Position numbers and translations under genes: made by a program. Below the pieces are notes generated by a model. The model saw only the letters and a program-made list of their open reading frames with translations. It had not been told where the DNA came from and made no database searches. Below, in pieces: positions 36,301 to 45,508 of a DNA stretch of 64,000 nt (position 1 is the first letter of the stretch; each line of letters starts with the position of its first letter). This DNA is from an uncultured Lentisphaeria bacterium. Lineage in GTDB: Bacteria; Verrucomicrobiota; Lentisphaeria; Victivallales; UBA1829. Location: positions 1-64,000 of the forward strand of contig CAJKAR010000026.1 in assembly GCA_905197955.1 (NCBI GenBank), read 5' to 3'.

Positions 36301-36972
36301 AATGCCGTTAACGGAATGCTTGCACGGGAGGAAAAATTGAAATTGAAGGTTGGAACAGAATCTATGGAATGGAGTGTACCGGTCACGGTCAATGTCTGCT
36401 ATCCCGTTGCGGAAGGCGATCTGCCGGCGGCACACATCGAATTGAAGACTCTGGACAAGGTTTGCGAAATGAGTTTTGATCCGCACATTCCGCGCTGGAT
36501 GGGACCGAAGGATCTTTCCTGTTCCCTCGGAATGAGTCGCAAAAACAATCATCTGCTTCTTTCCGTCGATGTTGCCGATGACCGGCATGTCATGAACAGT
36601 CTTCCGGAAAACGGCTGGCGGGATGACAGCATTCAAATTGCATTTTTCTCTCTGGACGGGAAATATACCGAGCTTACCCTTTCCGGCAGGGATGGAAAAG
36701 GTGCCGCTTATGCACATATTGCCTATCAGGAAAATCTGAAAGGTCTCTGGAAAGTTCCGGTCAGTGTGGTCCATCGGAACGGCATCACCCGCTACCGGGC
36801 AGAACTGCCGCTTGCAAAACTCGGAATTCTGAACCGTTCCGGAACTCTTTTCCGTTTTGCCTTTCTAATCAACGAAAACGACGGCAAAGGACGAATCCGC
36901 TGGATGGAATGGATGGGAGGAATTGGCAGGGCTAAAAATCCGGATGAATTCGGCTGGGGAGTCCTCCGTTGA
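33388..36972 (+). CDS. Large secreted clan GH-A glycosidase with LamG-like and CBM9-like domains
   Basis: 1,194 residues. Signal peptide to about residue 20 (..GLLYAVSLRA). Residues ~25-230 are a concanavalin/LamG-like domain (GLVARWSFNDSSSEE... RIELDEVRIYDSALSPEWI). A jelly-roll region and a beta-sandwich follow. The TIM barrel has YFEFWNEPDLDF (acid/base Glu near 646) and ICNTETGDRAGY (nucleophile near 746), resembling GH39. The final ~200 residues are CBM9-like (AHIELKTLDKVCEM...WMEWMGG). It is exported and closes the AraC-regulated cassette; AGAGGAAA precedes the ATG. A hairpin at 37001-37032 follows. Confidence 0.8.
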   Translation: MNCKSLFFTLGLLYAVSLRADFTSGLVARWSFNDSSSEEALLTDDIGGVRLKKSIFGKDDFFHVEPAGTIQLGGAIVLAANAVHSDSPRFAKLSETCTIYCRIKYGPLSESAFNFGLVNSLTPADWPQLIFTELSTPQGIAVRAKGTGKLEAGMGSGHIPPREAGWSDVAIIFDGKSKKVGLYVDGKVAERHSPMNRLDTFRALMLGRLKQNGTRRIELDEVRIYDSALSPEWIAEIEPLKLGKKAEEKNSASRLVLEDFSDVGTWRTWEVANTTPGRWFAADLVLSATPDASRDDGFAGKLKFDFADAAKTGKLDFCRAKASLPQVFADAVEFDADSQNIRGRFAFTLEDSIGRKLRTQAAELGPAGWRRYRSPITIRGFAPPYRLHKIHFEADGVSGKGELLIDDIAFTGGVSSQRMVTIRPELTSLATEPGRSLCASYRLRSASAEEVSGDLSITLRDELGRSTAQAKQAVKIPAFGSAAVKFELPAQQIGSYHAEVIFTSDRCRSSYLDWFAVFQPNNGRKNHTPMWFGIQDTVMWNGEAENALHNRWKKLAGFDIERFCITGGRIETGTTDSFPAIRRYMNDYEKLGMLACISYTDGVPAYTQKVPKYRAAPTILPAFRSHMEKVFGCFKFFDSARYFEFWNEPDLDFYNGTFEEYLAALRVIREARDAVAPAIRLTTGGVTIKHPREKKNFSRNTYIQAKEYYDIASFHAHGSLMDYVERQEKVEAWLAEAGKDVPICNTETGDRAGYAPETIRRQAGTLARKIIYAKSRNTEFYIWFTLQDYWDMDPEADDSFGLVTSDNRPKPSFIVYNELIRRLGNTGRGEKLADKQLDLYRFRSQDGKREILALWPRIAGTRQLLSLEGSGPLEAVDLYGRKIPVTSYSGYAAIPLDDVIYISYPAGCYRLGSPIAVQDRITGCPAGGVVDVEIRIRNPFNREMELQNASGRKILKPGESILLPLPFSVPGNAVNGMLAREEKLKLKVGTESMEWSVPVTVNVCYPVAEGDLPAAHIELKTLDKVCEMSFDPHIPRWMGPKDLSCSLGMSRKNNHLLLSVDVADDRHVMNSLPENGWRDDSIQIAFFSLDGKYTELTLSGRDGKGAAYAHIAYQENLKGLWKVPVSVVHRNGITRYRAELPLAKLGILNRSGTLFRFAFLINENDGKGRIRWMEWMGGIGRAKNPDEFGWGVLR

Positions 36973-37000
36973 AAACGTCAATAAACCAGAAAGAAAATTT

Positions 37001-37032
37001 CTTTTCCCGGGCACTCTCAATCCCGGGAAAAG
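37001..37032. terminator. Hairpin between convergent genes
   Basis: CTTTTCCCGGG (37001-37011) and CCCGGGAAAAG (37022-37032) form a perfect 11-bp stem with a 10-base loop, between the end of the plus-strand glycosidase and the minus-strand helicase gene. The T-tail is weak on the plus strand and better (AAATTTTCTTTC) on the minus strand, so it may serve both. Confidence 0.6.
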
Positions 37033-37235
37033 TTGCCTTGTAAAATGCGGTTGCGGCCGGGATTCTGTCTAAACGACCGGATCTGTCATCATGGCAAATA
37101 AAAGGGATCCTTTGTCATGAGGAATCAGACTTAAAATGTTCGTTTTTCTCACATTCTCCAGCCTATCCGCCAGGAAGAGAGAAAGATGATGCAACCAGAA
37201 TCCAATATACAACGCTCATGATCTCTGGAAATTGT

Positions 37236-40200
37236 TCAAATTCTTCCAGATTGTTTCAGAGCCTGAAAACCGGCATCCAGATATTTCCGTGACTTTGCAG
37301 TCACGGCGGAAAAACCGAAGAGTTTAACGGTTTCCCGATAAAGCGTATCCGTTTCACAGGAATGGAAATCCACCAGAACCTCATACATGGCATTTGCCAG
37401 TTCCTCGGGAGGAATTTCATCCAGCCCGCGACGGTTTTTCCTCTCCGAGGAAACACGATAGTCCCGATACGCTCCAGCACACATTCCTGCGGGCCAGAAA
37501 ATCCGGTCATCTCCAAGTTGTGTCACCTCAAATTCCAGGGGCATGGCGGAATGAAGGACTGCAAGAATATTATCGCCGGTCCGGGAGAATCCCCAGGCTT
37601 TCACGATCCGTTTTTTCAGGAGCGATTCACAAACAGGTCCTTCCGTCTGAATAATTTCACGCATCTGCTGCCGGATCTTTTCTCGGCTCCCGTAATCATA
37701 AAAAGATTCAGGAATCAGTCTTTCGTTACTGCTCCAGACGCAATATTCCCTGCGATGTTCCGGAAGTGCGAGGGAGATGGCAGATTCTTGAGGCATGGTT
37801 TTCGGAGGAGTTTCCTGTACAGATTCCGGCGATGCCGCGGCTTCCGGAACCGGCTGGACTGAACGAAGTTGCTCAAGCAGATCCAGCAGCTGCTGTTCTG
37901 AACGTTTCCGGTCAAACGCCCAGTCAACACTCCATGCGCGGAAGAGATGCCAGCCGAGCGCATGCAGAACACTGTTTCGCAGATGATCCCGATCCCGAGT
38001 TGTTTTCTGCGCAGCATAGTTCGTCCCGTCACACTCAATGCCCAGCAGGTATTCCGCAGGATTGTCAGGATTGCGTACAGCAAGATCAATCCGGCAGCCG
38101 GAACATCCGACATTGCGTTCCACCGTAAAGCCTTTTGCGGAAAGGAACTCGGCGATCGTATCCGCAAGCCCTTCCTGCGCTGCGGCACCGGCAGTTTCCG
38201 GCCGAATATGAAAACCTTTTTCCGCATAGTCGAGGAAGTACTTCAAGTGTGCCGCACCGACTGCCCCGGTTCTGGCAAGATCAATCTGATGTGCATGAAT
38301 ACTTGAAAAAACCACGACCTGTTCTTTGGCACGAGTGATCGCCACATTCAGACGCCGTTCACCGCCCTGCCTGTTCAGAGGACCGAAATTCATTGAGAAT
38401 TTTCCATCTGCATCCGGCGCGTAGCCGATGGAAAACAAAATGACATCCCGTTCATCACCCTGCACATTTTCCAGATTTTTGACAAAAAGCGGTTCCTCAT
38501 TCTGATCGTTAAAGCAGGCATCCAGGACGGGATGGTGCGTGCGCTCCTCTTCGATCAGGTCTTCGATCAGATCCTTCTGAGCCTGACTGAAGGTGACAAT
38601 ACCGATACTGCGCTGTTTCCGGGTGGAATTTTCCAAGCGTGCAATCACATAGCGAATCAGAGTTTCGGCTTCCCGGCGATTCGTGCGCGAGCCTTTGCGG
38701 TCATAAACGCCGCCCGGAACAAATTCAAAGCGAATACCGAGGTGTTCGGAATCACGTGCAGCCGGAAACGTAAAGAGACTGTCTTCGTAGTAATAATGGT
38801 TGCTGAAGGAGATCAGTGATTCATGGCGGCTGCGGTAATGCCAGTTCAATGTGGTAGAATGCACACCTGCTGCGATACATTCGTCGAGAATGCTTTCAAG
38901 ATCTTCAGTTTCTTCAGCGGGAGTCTCGTCCTCGCCGTTTTCCCCCTTCTGGAAAAAGCTGGTAGGCGGCATCTGTTTGGGGTCGCCGACAACAATGAGC
39001 TGTCTGCCGCGCGCAATGACTCCGATCGCATCCCATACAGGGATCTGAGAAGCCTCGTCAAAGACGATCAGATCGAACGGCGCGGTATCTGCCGGCAGAT
39101 ACTGAGCCACGGACAAGGGACTCATCAGGAAACAGGGTTTCAACACAGGCGCCAGTGTCGGAATCTGTTCCAGCAGGCGACGGACCGGTTTCTGACGCGC
39201 ACGCTTTTCACACTCGCGTTTCAGGATTCCCAGTTCAGTCCCTTCCGGACAGGGACCGGAACGCCGCCGCGGAAGCGCAGAGGCCAGACGTGCAAAAACG
39301 GTTTGATTTGCCAGATTCGTATATTTCGTATCCAGCTCGCAGAACTTGCGAATCCGTTCCTCCTGATTCAAACCGGAAAAGGAACAGAGCACTGGGGACT
39401 GGGCAAGTATTCGATTCAGGGTTTCTGCATGATACGCGGTGCTGAATACTTCGGCAGAATTCCCGCCGGACAAAAGGCCGGACTCCAGGGATTCCGCCAC
39501 TGCGCGAAGCCCCTGTTCGTCGGCATCCTTCCTTAATTTGCAATAGCGCATCGCTCCTCTCAGTTCAGCGCGATATTCTAAAATATTCCGAACCGGAGTA
39601 GTGATTTCCAACAGAGTGTTCGTGTTATTGAACCCTCCGGCATATTCCGACAGTTTCTGCAGTTTTTCCTGAAATACATTCCATGTTTGCAACAGAGTGT
39701 TGATTTTCCGTCGAGCAGGAGATTCCTTTGCAAAAATTCGAGCGCCATCCGGCAGAAGAATCCGGAGTTTTCCAAGAAGACGTTTCCCCATAGCCGGATC
39801 CGTATCTGTCAACTCTCCGACGCGATTCAGAAGCTCCCGTGTCCGAGAAAAAACAGTTTCCAGGGCATTCCAGTCCGCTTCTCCCCCATTCCAGAGCTCT
39901 CCGAGCAGTTGTTCCGCACGATTTTTCCCCTCCTCCACAGCCATGGATACAGTGGCGTATGTTTCAAAATCCGGCAGCATTTCTGTCAACTCGCGGATGC
40001 ACAGTTTGCGTCCGCCCCTCTTCTTGAGTGCGGAAAGTTCTTTTAGAAGAGCGTTGTTTTTCAAAAAACGGATCAGGAAAAACGCCCTTTTATTCTCCTC
40101 AAGCCGTGCCGCAATTCCGGAAAAGTCCAGCTCCTTCAAAACTTCCAGATGGTAATTCCGGAGCCTTTCCCGGAGTTCATTCCGATGCCGGACATTTTCT

Positions 40201-43166
40201 CCATAACGTTTCAGGAATGCCGAGTGGACATCGAACTCCTCCGAAAGGAATTCTGCAGGAATACTGCCGCAGTTTTTCAAATGTTCGCAAAGGAACACTG
40301 TCCGGAAAATATGTTCCAGATCACATTGTTCAGGCAGATCAAGCTGGTGCGCCTGATCAGCAAACGTTTCCTCCAGCTGTTTTGCGGCATCCAGAAACGC
40401 CCCAGCCGCAGCAAGCAGTTCCTTTTCATACACGGGACTCCAGTCTGTCGAGGAGAGAATGCGCACAGCATGGACCGCATCCCCGCTTGTGACATTCCAG
40501 GCATTTCCCAGATCGGCCGCAAGACGCGTGAGATTCTCGAATTCCGAACGGCTCTGGTTCAAACAATCAATAGCCAATGCTCCTTCCGGCAGACTGTTTT
40601 TCTTCTGAAAAAGATATGAAAAACAGCTGTAGGCGGAGAGCCCGTTCGGAAAAACACGATGCAGTTCCACAACATATTCATTGAGTTCTCCACGGAGCCG
40701 GTCCAGAGTTTCCGCAGCAGCCGCCCAATCTCCGGAAACGGAGGAATCCGGAACATGCAGCGCTTCGGAAAACTGAGCAAGCACTTCGCTTTTTCCGGCT
40801 TTGGAGGAGTGCAGTTCCAGACAGAAGGGGCGCAGTCCAACTGCACTCAGACGGCGATGAACCACATCCAGAGCCGCTTTCTTTTCCGAAACAAAAAGAA
40901 CTCGTCTGCCAAGCGCCATGTTGTGGGCAATAATGTTGGTAATGGTCTGGGACTTTCCCGTTCCCGGAGGACCGCGCAAGACAAAACTTTTCCCTGTCGC
41001 CGAATACAGCACCGCCGCCAGCTGGGAAGAGTCCGCGCTCATCGTGCAGAACAGTTCCTTCAGCTTCAGATGCTTCCCGATCTCCTCCGGAGCAAAGACC
41101 TCGATTTTATCATCATAAATTCCGCCCCCATCCATCAGGTGCCGAACCAGCGGATTCTGCTTCAAGGCCTCGATACGGGTGGTCATATCGTTCCACATGA
41201 TAAACTTGGAAAACGAAAAGTGCCCGATTCTGGCTTCTTCACGCACCTCCCAGCCTTTCATATCCCGAATGGACTGACGAAAGATTTGCATTACAAGCTT
41301 CACATCTACACCGGATTCATCGGTCGGCAGCGGCGCGATCCCTGGAATCGTCAGATGGAACTGACTGCGCAGCAGTTCCAACAGTGTTTCATTGATGACC
41401 GTATCTTCATCAATTCTGGAGATGCGGATACCTTCCTCCATGGATCTGCGCTGCAGGCGGATGGGGATCAGAAGGATCGGGGCTAGATAGGACTTTTCTT
41501 CACGCTCAGAGACTTTCCACTCCAGAAATCCGACCGCAAGAAAAAGAGTGTTGACTCCGCCTTCTTCCAAATCTGTCCGGCTCTGACGGTAGAGTCCGGT
41601 CAGACGCCGAAGGGTTTCCTGCTGTGTGAGCGGTGTCCAGAGCCGCCGTTGTTCCAGCTCCCGGTCCAGCAGAATCTTGATTTCGCTTTTCACTTCGCTG
41701 TTCCGGATCATTGCAAGATCATGCTGATCTTTTTCGCTGAGAAGCCGTCCCAGAGGATGCAGGGAAAGCATCTGGTCCGAAGCTATTCTATCCTCAAGCA
41801 GGGTAATATCCGAGCACGCAATCGGAATCACCTGTTTCGTGTCGCGGACATTCAGCAGACGATTCCGCAGTGAAAGATCCAGCAGTTTCTGCGACCAGCG
41901 AGCCACTCGACCGGCACGATCTCCCTCGCTTTTGAGTTTGGATAAATCAAGCTCCTTTTCGAGTTTCCGCTTGTGTTCCTCCCCCGGGTCCGCCGCTTCG
42001 CGTTCCGGCGGACTGAATTCGATGCCGTTTGCTCCGTGTTTCAGAGGCAGAGGACGAATTCCGCTGTAACGGGCGCGGACAATATCGATCGCACATTGGA
42101 AATCGCCGTCGATATTCAGATGTTCCGTACGTGCAGCGGCCTCTGCGACAGAAAAAGTTCTGTTTTGAGTCGCCATCGTCGTTTCCAGAACGAGGAATTC
42201 ATCCAGATCCACCAGCTTGCGGATAGCCTGAAGATCATCCATGGGAACATCCGAGAAATACCGATTCTGCAGGTGGCAGCCGATATAGGCATGCCCGCTC
42301 TGCAGCAGAATGACCGGATGCAGACCGCACTGTTCCATGACAGAGGCAAATAGAATGGTCGTGTCAAGACAGGTCCCCAGACGCTGCTGATAGATTGTGT
42401 CCGCAAAACGAATGCGCTGACCTGGCGTACCAAATGAGGACGGCGGATTGGAATAACGGATTCCCCAGGAAAGAATAGCGCGGTAGATTGCACAGCAAAT
42501 CTCATAGACCCGATTCCGATCTGCCTGATATCCCTCGATGGAGGAATTTCCGGTGGCCTTTTCCAGTTCATCAGCGACAACGCTCAAAAGCTGATTGACC
42601 GAATCAAGATTCGGTGTTACAAAAGAGGCCAGCAGTTCGGGCATGACGTTAAGTCCAAGCCATTGATCGGGGGCAAACGCCTCCACATCATACTCTCCGG
42701 AAAAGAGAAGCTCTTCTTCACAACGGATCTCCAGATTCATTTTCCCTCTTGCTGCTTCAGACAGAGAGGAGAGCATTGCATAATCCAGTTCGATTCCCAG
42801 ATTATGCAGCGGACGTTCTTCTCCAGACTCCAGCAAATCCACCGTTATGGTTTTCGGCGGAAAAAACGCAGGCGTGACAGAAAAAAGACATTCGATTTTT
42901 TCCAGGGCCCGTCCGGTTCTGTTTTTCAGCTTCAGTTCATGAACAACGGGAAACGCGTTCTGCTGAAATGCCAGGTTGAAAAAAGGCAGAAAAGAGAGTT
43001 CTGCGGAAAAACGATCCGTGTTCTTTTCTTCCGGTTCCGGAGTCTGTATGGTATTCTTTTGCTGGCTGACTTCTGCGGGATCTCTCTTTTTCACGTCTTC
43101 CTGCAGTAGAATATTGTCATCTGTCGCTGGTCTTGTCATTGCAAGGACCCTTCCTGCTTCATCCAT
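37236..43166 (-). CDS. DUF4011/DUF3320 SF1 helicase with Vsr-like nuclease domain
   Basis: About 1,976 residues from the ATG at 43166 (GGGGGAGAA upstream; the longer frame starts at a TTG without a site). In order: a beta-rich N-terminus; a transglutaminase-like segment (GTCLDTTILF with Cys near 266, GHAYIG with His near 292); DUF4011 (WSQKLLDLSLRNRLLN, near 430); SF1 helicase with GPPGTGKS (732-739), DEAS (near 1370), HYRSRHE (near 1442), VQGDERD and NVAITRAKE (1575-1610); a Vsr/MTES_1575-type nuclease (GCRIDLAV, LGIECDGTNY, near 1690-1715); DUF3320 at the end. Such proteins are often found in defence islands and may cut invading DNA. No partner gene adjoins it. Confidence 0.85.
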   Translation of the reverse strand: MDEAGRVLAMTRPATDDNILLQEDVKKRDPAEVSQQKNTIQTPEPEEKNTDRFSAELSFLPFFNLAFQQNAFPVVHELKLKNRTGRALEKIECLFSVTPAFFPPKTITVDLLESGEERPLHNLGIELDYAMLSSLSEAARGKMNLEIRCEEELLFSGEYDVEAFAPDQWLGLNVMPELLASFVTPNLDSVNQLLSVVADELEKATGNSSIEGYQADRNRVYEICCAIYRAILSWGIRYSNPPSSFGTPGQRIRFADTIYQQRLGTCLDTTILFASVMEQCGLHPVILLQSGHAYIGCHLQNRYFSDVPMDDLQAIRKLVDLDEFLVLETTMATQNRTFSVAEAAARTEHLNIDGDFQCAIDIVRARYSGIRPLPLKHGANGIEFSPPEREAADPGEEHKRKLEKELDLSKLKSEGDRAGRVARWSQKLLDLSLRNRLLNVRDTKQVIPIACSDITLLEDRIASDQMLSLHPLGRLLSEKDQHDLAMIRNSEVKSEIKILLDRELEQRRLWTPLTQQETLRRLTGLYRQSRTDLEEGGVNTLFLAVGFLEWKVSEREEKSYLAPILLIPIRLQRRSMEEGIRISRIDEDTVINETLLELLRSQFHLTIPGIAPLPTDESGVDVKLVMQIFRQSIRDMKGWEVREEARIGHFSFSKFIMWNDMTTRIEALKQNPLVRHLMDGGGIYDDKIEVFAPEEIGKHLKLKELFCTMSADSSQLAAVLYSATGKSFVLRGPPGTGKSQTITNIIAHNMALGRRVLFVSEKKAALDVVHRRLSAVGLRPFCLELHSSKAGKSEVLAQFSEALHVPDSSVSGDWAAAAETLDRLRGELNEYVVELHRVFPNGLSAYSCFSYLFQKKNSLPEGALAIDCLNQSRSEFENLTRLAADLGNAWNVTSGDAVHAVRILSSTDWSPVYEKELLAAAGAFLDAAKQLEETFADQAHQLDLPEQCDLEHIFRTVFLCEHLKNCGSIPAEFLSEEFDVHSAFLKRYGENVRHRNELRERLRNYHLEVLKELDFSGIAARLEENKRAFFLIRFLKNNALLKELSALKKRGGRKLCIRELTEMLPDFETYATVSMAVEEGKNRAEQLLGELWNGGEADWNALETVFSRTRELLNRVGELTDTDPAMGKRLLGKLRILLPDGARIFAKESPARRKINTLLQTWNVFQEKLQKLSEYAGGFNNTNTLLEITTPVRNILEYRAELRGAMRYCKLRKDADEQGLRAVAESLESGLLSGGNSAEVFSTAYHAETLNRILAQSPVLCSFSGLNQEERIRKFCELDTKYTNLANQTVFARLASALPRRRSGPCPEGTELGILKRECEKRARQKPVRRLLEQIPTLAPVLKPCFLMSPLSVAQYLPADTAPFDLIVFDEASQIPVWDAIGVIARGRQLIVVGDPKQMPPTSFFQKGENGEDETPAEETEDLESILDECIAAGVHSTTLNWHYRSRHESLISFSNHYYYEDSLFTFPAARDSEHLGIRFEFVPGGVYDRKGSRTNRREAETLIRYVIARLENSTRKQRSIGIVTFSQAQKDLIEDLIEEERTHHPVLDACFNDQNEEPLFVKNLENVQGDERDVILFSIGYAPDADGKFSMNFGPLNRQGGERRLNVAITRAKEQVVVFSSIHAHQIDLARTGAVGAAHLKYFLDYAEKGFHIRPETAGAAAQEGLADTIAEFLSAKGFTVERNVGCSGCRIDLAVRNPDNPAEYLLGIECDGTNYAAQKTTRDRDHLRNSVLHALGWHLFRAWSVDWAFDRKRSEQQLLDLLEQLRSVQPVPEAAASPESVQETPPKTMPQESAISLALPEHRREYCVWSSNERLIPESFYDYGSREKIRQQMREIIQTEGPVCESLLKKRIVKAWGFSRTGDNILAVLHSAMPLEFEVTQLGDDRIFWPAGMCAGAYRDYRVSSERKNRRGLDEIPPEELANAMYEVLVDFHSCETDTLYRETVKLFGFSAVTAKSRKYLDAGFQALKQSGRI

Positions 43167-43217
43167 TTCTCCCCCCTGAGGATCTCCTATATTTATTCCA
43201 GAATGCAGGACTACCAA

Positions 43218-43868
43218 ATAAGGTCCTCCACATTGGCAACGTTTTTTCCTGCTCCGTCACCCCCTGAATTTACCGGGAGCTTCTTGCAACAACATTACTC
43301 ACGAATCTTTCAAGCAGGAATGTCCGTCCTTTATCAACATACGGAAAGCGTTTTTATGTTAATTTTTGTAAAATAGCATTTCAAAAACATGATTTCAAAT
43401 CAAGAGCTGAGTTTTTTCCTAATGAAACACAGTAAGACCGGAATCGTTTTGACTTGCTTTCTTTACATGGAAATGGATTTCTAGAGCAGAGAAACTCACA
43501 TTTTCAAGGGAAATGCAACCTGCCCCCGATATCGAGACTAGAACGTGACGTTTCGTGCCATTTTTATCATCAATTAATTAGTGGGAGTTGGACAGCACAG
43601 TCTTCAGAACAACTGATACTTTTATTATACTGGCATCAACCTTCTGTTATCTTTCCGGCAAACCTTATAAGGAAATTCGATTTTCTCTTCTTCAAAGGAA
43701 GAAACGTCCTCATTGTTCTCTCCAGTTTCCATCATTTCCTGCGTAAAGCAGTTTTCCCGATTTTATGGAATCTTCTTCCTTATTCATTTGTAACCTTTTC
43801 AATCTTAACTCCAGCAGGAAGATTCCCGTACAGATGGAAGCGGCGGCGCACTGGGACATCAGAGAAGT
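43218..43868. other. Non-coding gap upstream of the helicase gene
   Basis: Contains the helicase promoter by position, though no clean -35/-10 pair was fixed. The long plus-strand frame at 43454-44377 runs antisense through this region and into the end of the LacI gene and shows no family motif. Confidence 0.35.
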
Positions 43869-44245
43869 TTATTTCTGGCGGAATAAATCTTCGAATATCA
43901 GGAATCCTGCGATGCTGCTGCCCTGTGCAACCAAATAACCGATCGAACCACTGCCGTATTCCGCAACAATGTTCATTCCCCTGTAAAAAAACGAAGAGCG
44001 CCAGAATCTGGACTGCTGCCAGAAGCAAAACCATGTTCCAAGAGCCGGTGAAACACTGTTTTCTCCGTTGGAACGGGAATCCGGCGCAGAATGCAGCAAT
44101 CGTTCCGAACTGCACCAGGCAGTCACGCTCTCCGTTCACGGCTCATTGCACATTCTCTCCAAGTGGAAGCGATATGGAATCAATGATGAATCTCACGCGA
44201 GAGCATAAAACAGTGAACAGCAACGAAAAACAGGAAACTTTCCAT
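43869..44245 (-). pseudogene. Decayed small membrane protein gene
   Basis: Downstream of the LacI regulator on the same strand. Two frames complement each other: one gives FTGSWNMVLLLAAVQILALF (a membrane segment), the other GMNIVAEYGSGSIGYLVAQG and a hydrophobic end to a stop at 43869. They meet at a T7 run (coding strand, near 43990), and an in-frame stop interrupts farther upstream. The family is not recognised; position suggests a membrane component once linked to the LacI cassette. Confidence 0.35.
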
Positions 44246-44292
44246 CACTGCGTCTTTTGGCAGAAAAAACGCTTTTCTAAAAAAATCGTGGA

Positions 44293-45267
44293 TCATTCCG
44301 TTGCAGAGACCGGTCCAACGCTTTCCCTCTCAATGATTTCATACTCAATTTCGGATTTTCGAGGAATCTGCTTCTGAACAATCAAAGCGCAGCTTTCCGC
44401 GAGCTTTTCATAGGGCATGCGCATCGCTGTCAGCTGAATGGGATTCACCTGATTGCTGAACGCAGAATCTCCGACAACAATAGAAATATCCTTCGGAATC
44501 TTCCATCGCAAATCCTGTAGAATACGCGCTATTTTCGAACCTTCCGTAATGGAGGGACAAATCAGGGCAGTAATCCCCTTTCGAAGCAGGCGGGTCAACG
44601 CCTGATGCGGTTCCTGATCGTTCGTATATTCCAGAAAGGCATTTGAAAGTAAATTTTTCTGCTTCATCGCAAGGAGAAAGCCTTCCCGCTCCTCCCAAGG
44701 TCTCTGATTGTCTGGTATTTCAAATCCCACGCCTAGAAAACCAATCCTTCTGTGACCATTGCGATACAACAAATCCACCACTTTCCCCAGAGCTCCCCGA
44801 TGGTCCGCTCCTACATAGAAACAGTGCGGCTGATTCGTTTTCTTCCAGTTTACGTAGATCAGTGGTGCAACCAGATGTTCCTTCCAATACGGAAAAATCT
44901 GTTCATCGGAAGTCAGAGAAATCACCGCATCGAATCCAACATTTCCAAGCATGGGCAAAACAGTGGAACGCCCTGCAACTGTTTCGTATCCAAACTTTTG
45001 AAACTCCGACTGCAACGCATTGAACATCTCATAGTAATATTCCCCATGAATCAGCGTTATTCCGGCAGGGGATAGGACAAGAATCTTTCCCATGCGGGAG
45101 GTATGACAGAAAATATAACCGCAACGCCGGATTTCCTCCCGAACTCTCTCCCGGATCTCCTCTGCCACATAGGGTCTGTTGTACAAAACCCGGCTCACTG
45201 TCGCCGGAGAAACATGGCATTTCATCGCAATTTGTGCAATCGTCATCTGAGATTTGTTTTTTGCCAT
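44293..45267 (-). CDS. LacI-family transcriptional regulator
   Basis: 324 residues. The helix-turn-helix is MTIAQIAMKCHVSPATVSRVLYNRPYVAEEIRERV (8-42). The sensor domain follows, with NGHRRIGFLGVGFEIP near 170 and ISIVVGDSAFSNQVNPIQLTAMRMPYEKLAE near 265-295. It is divergent from the pseudopilin/GH38 operon, with a 26-bp perfect palindrome (45370-45395) in between as its likely operator. It would repress or activate the operon in response to a released sugar such as mannose; the ligand is inference from the GH38 gene. Confidence 0.88.
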   Translation of the reverse strand: MAKNKSQMTIAQIAMKCHVSPATVSRVLYNRPYVAEEIRERVREEIRRCGYIFCHTSRMGKILVLSPAGITLIHGEYYYEMFNALQSEFQKFGYETVAGRSTVLPMLGNVGFDAVISLTSDEQIFPYWKEHLVAPLIYVNWKKTNQPHCFYVGADHRGALGKVVDLLYRNGHRRIGFLGVGFEIPDNQRPWEEREGFLLAMKQKNLLSNAFLEYTNDQEPHQALTRLLRKGITALICPSITEGSKIARILQDLRWKIPKDISIVVGDSAFSNQVNPIQLTAMRMPYEKLAESCALIVQKQIPRKSEIEYEIIERESVGPVSATE

Positions 45268-45369
45268 AAAACTCTTCCTTTCCTCCAGAAGACTCCCCTC
45301 CCCCGATAAAAATTCGGAATAGGCATCCGACTTACAATAAAACAGGAAAAATCTTTTTCAACCTTTCAC

Positions 45370-45395
45370 ATAAAATATTTCATGAAATATTTTAT
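45370..45395. promoter_or_regulatory. 26-bp perfect palindrome, likely LacI-family operator
   Basis: The half-site ATAAAATATTTCA is mirrored exactly. A partial copy (ATATTTCATGG) lies at 45407-45417. It is between the divergent LacI gene and the pseudopilin/GH38 operon, near the likely LacI promoter (TTGAAA..TATTGT on the minus strand) and upstream of the operon promoter. Confidence 0.65.
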
Positions 45396-45436
45396 ATTTC
45401 CATATATATTTCATGGTACAAAACAAGAACCCCCTC

Positions 45437-45465
45437 TTGTTTTTCTTTCCGCTTTATTGTATAAT
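45437..45465 (+). promoter_or_regulatory. Sigma-70-like promoter of the pseudopilin-GH38 operon
   Basis: TTGTTT (45437-45442), 17-base spacer, TATAAT (45460-45465), 43 bases before the start codon at 45509. Confidence 0.65.
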
Positions 45466-45508
45466 ATCTTCCAGACAAAGACTCATTCTCTTGAAACAAG
45501 GAATTCTT

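Noticed and set aside
43454..44377. 307-codon plus-strand frame
   Set aside because: Runs antisense into the 3' end of the LacI gene, no ribosome binding site, no motif; the minus strand carries a better-supported decayed membrane gene.
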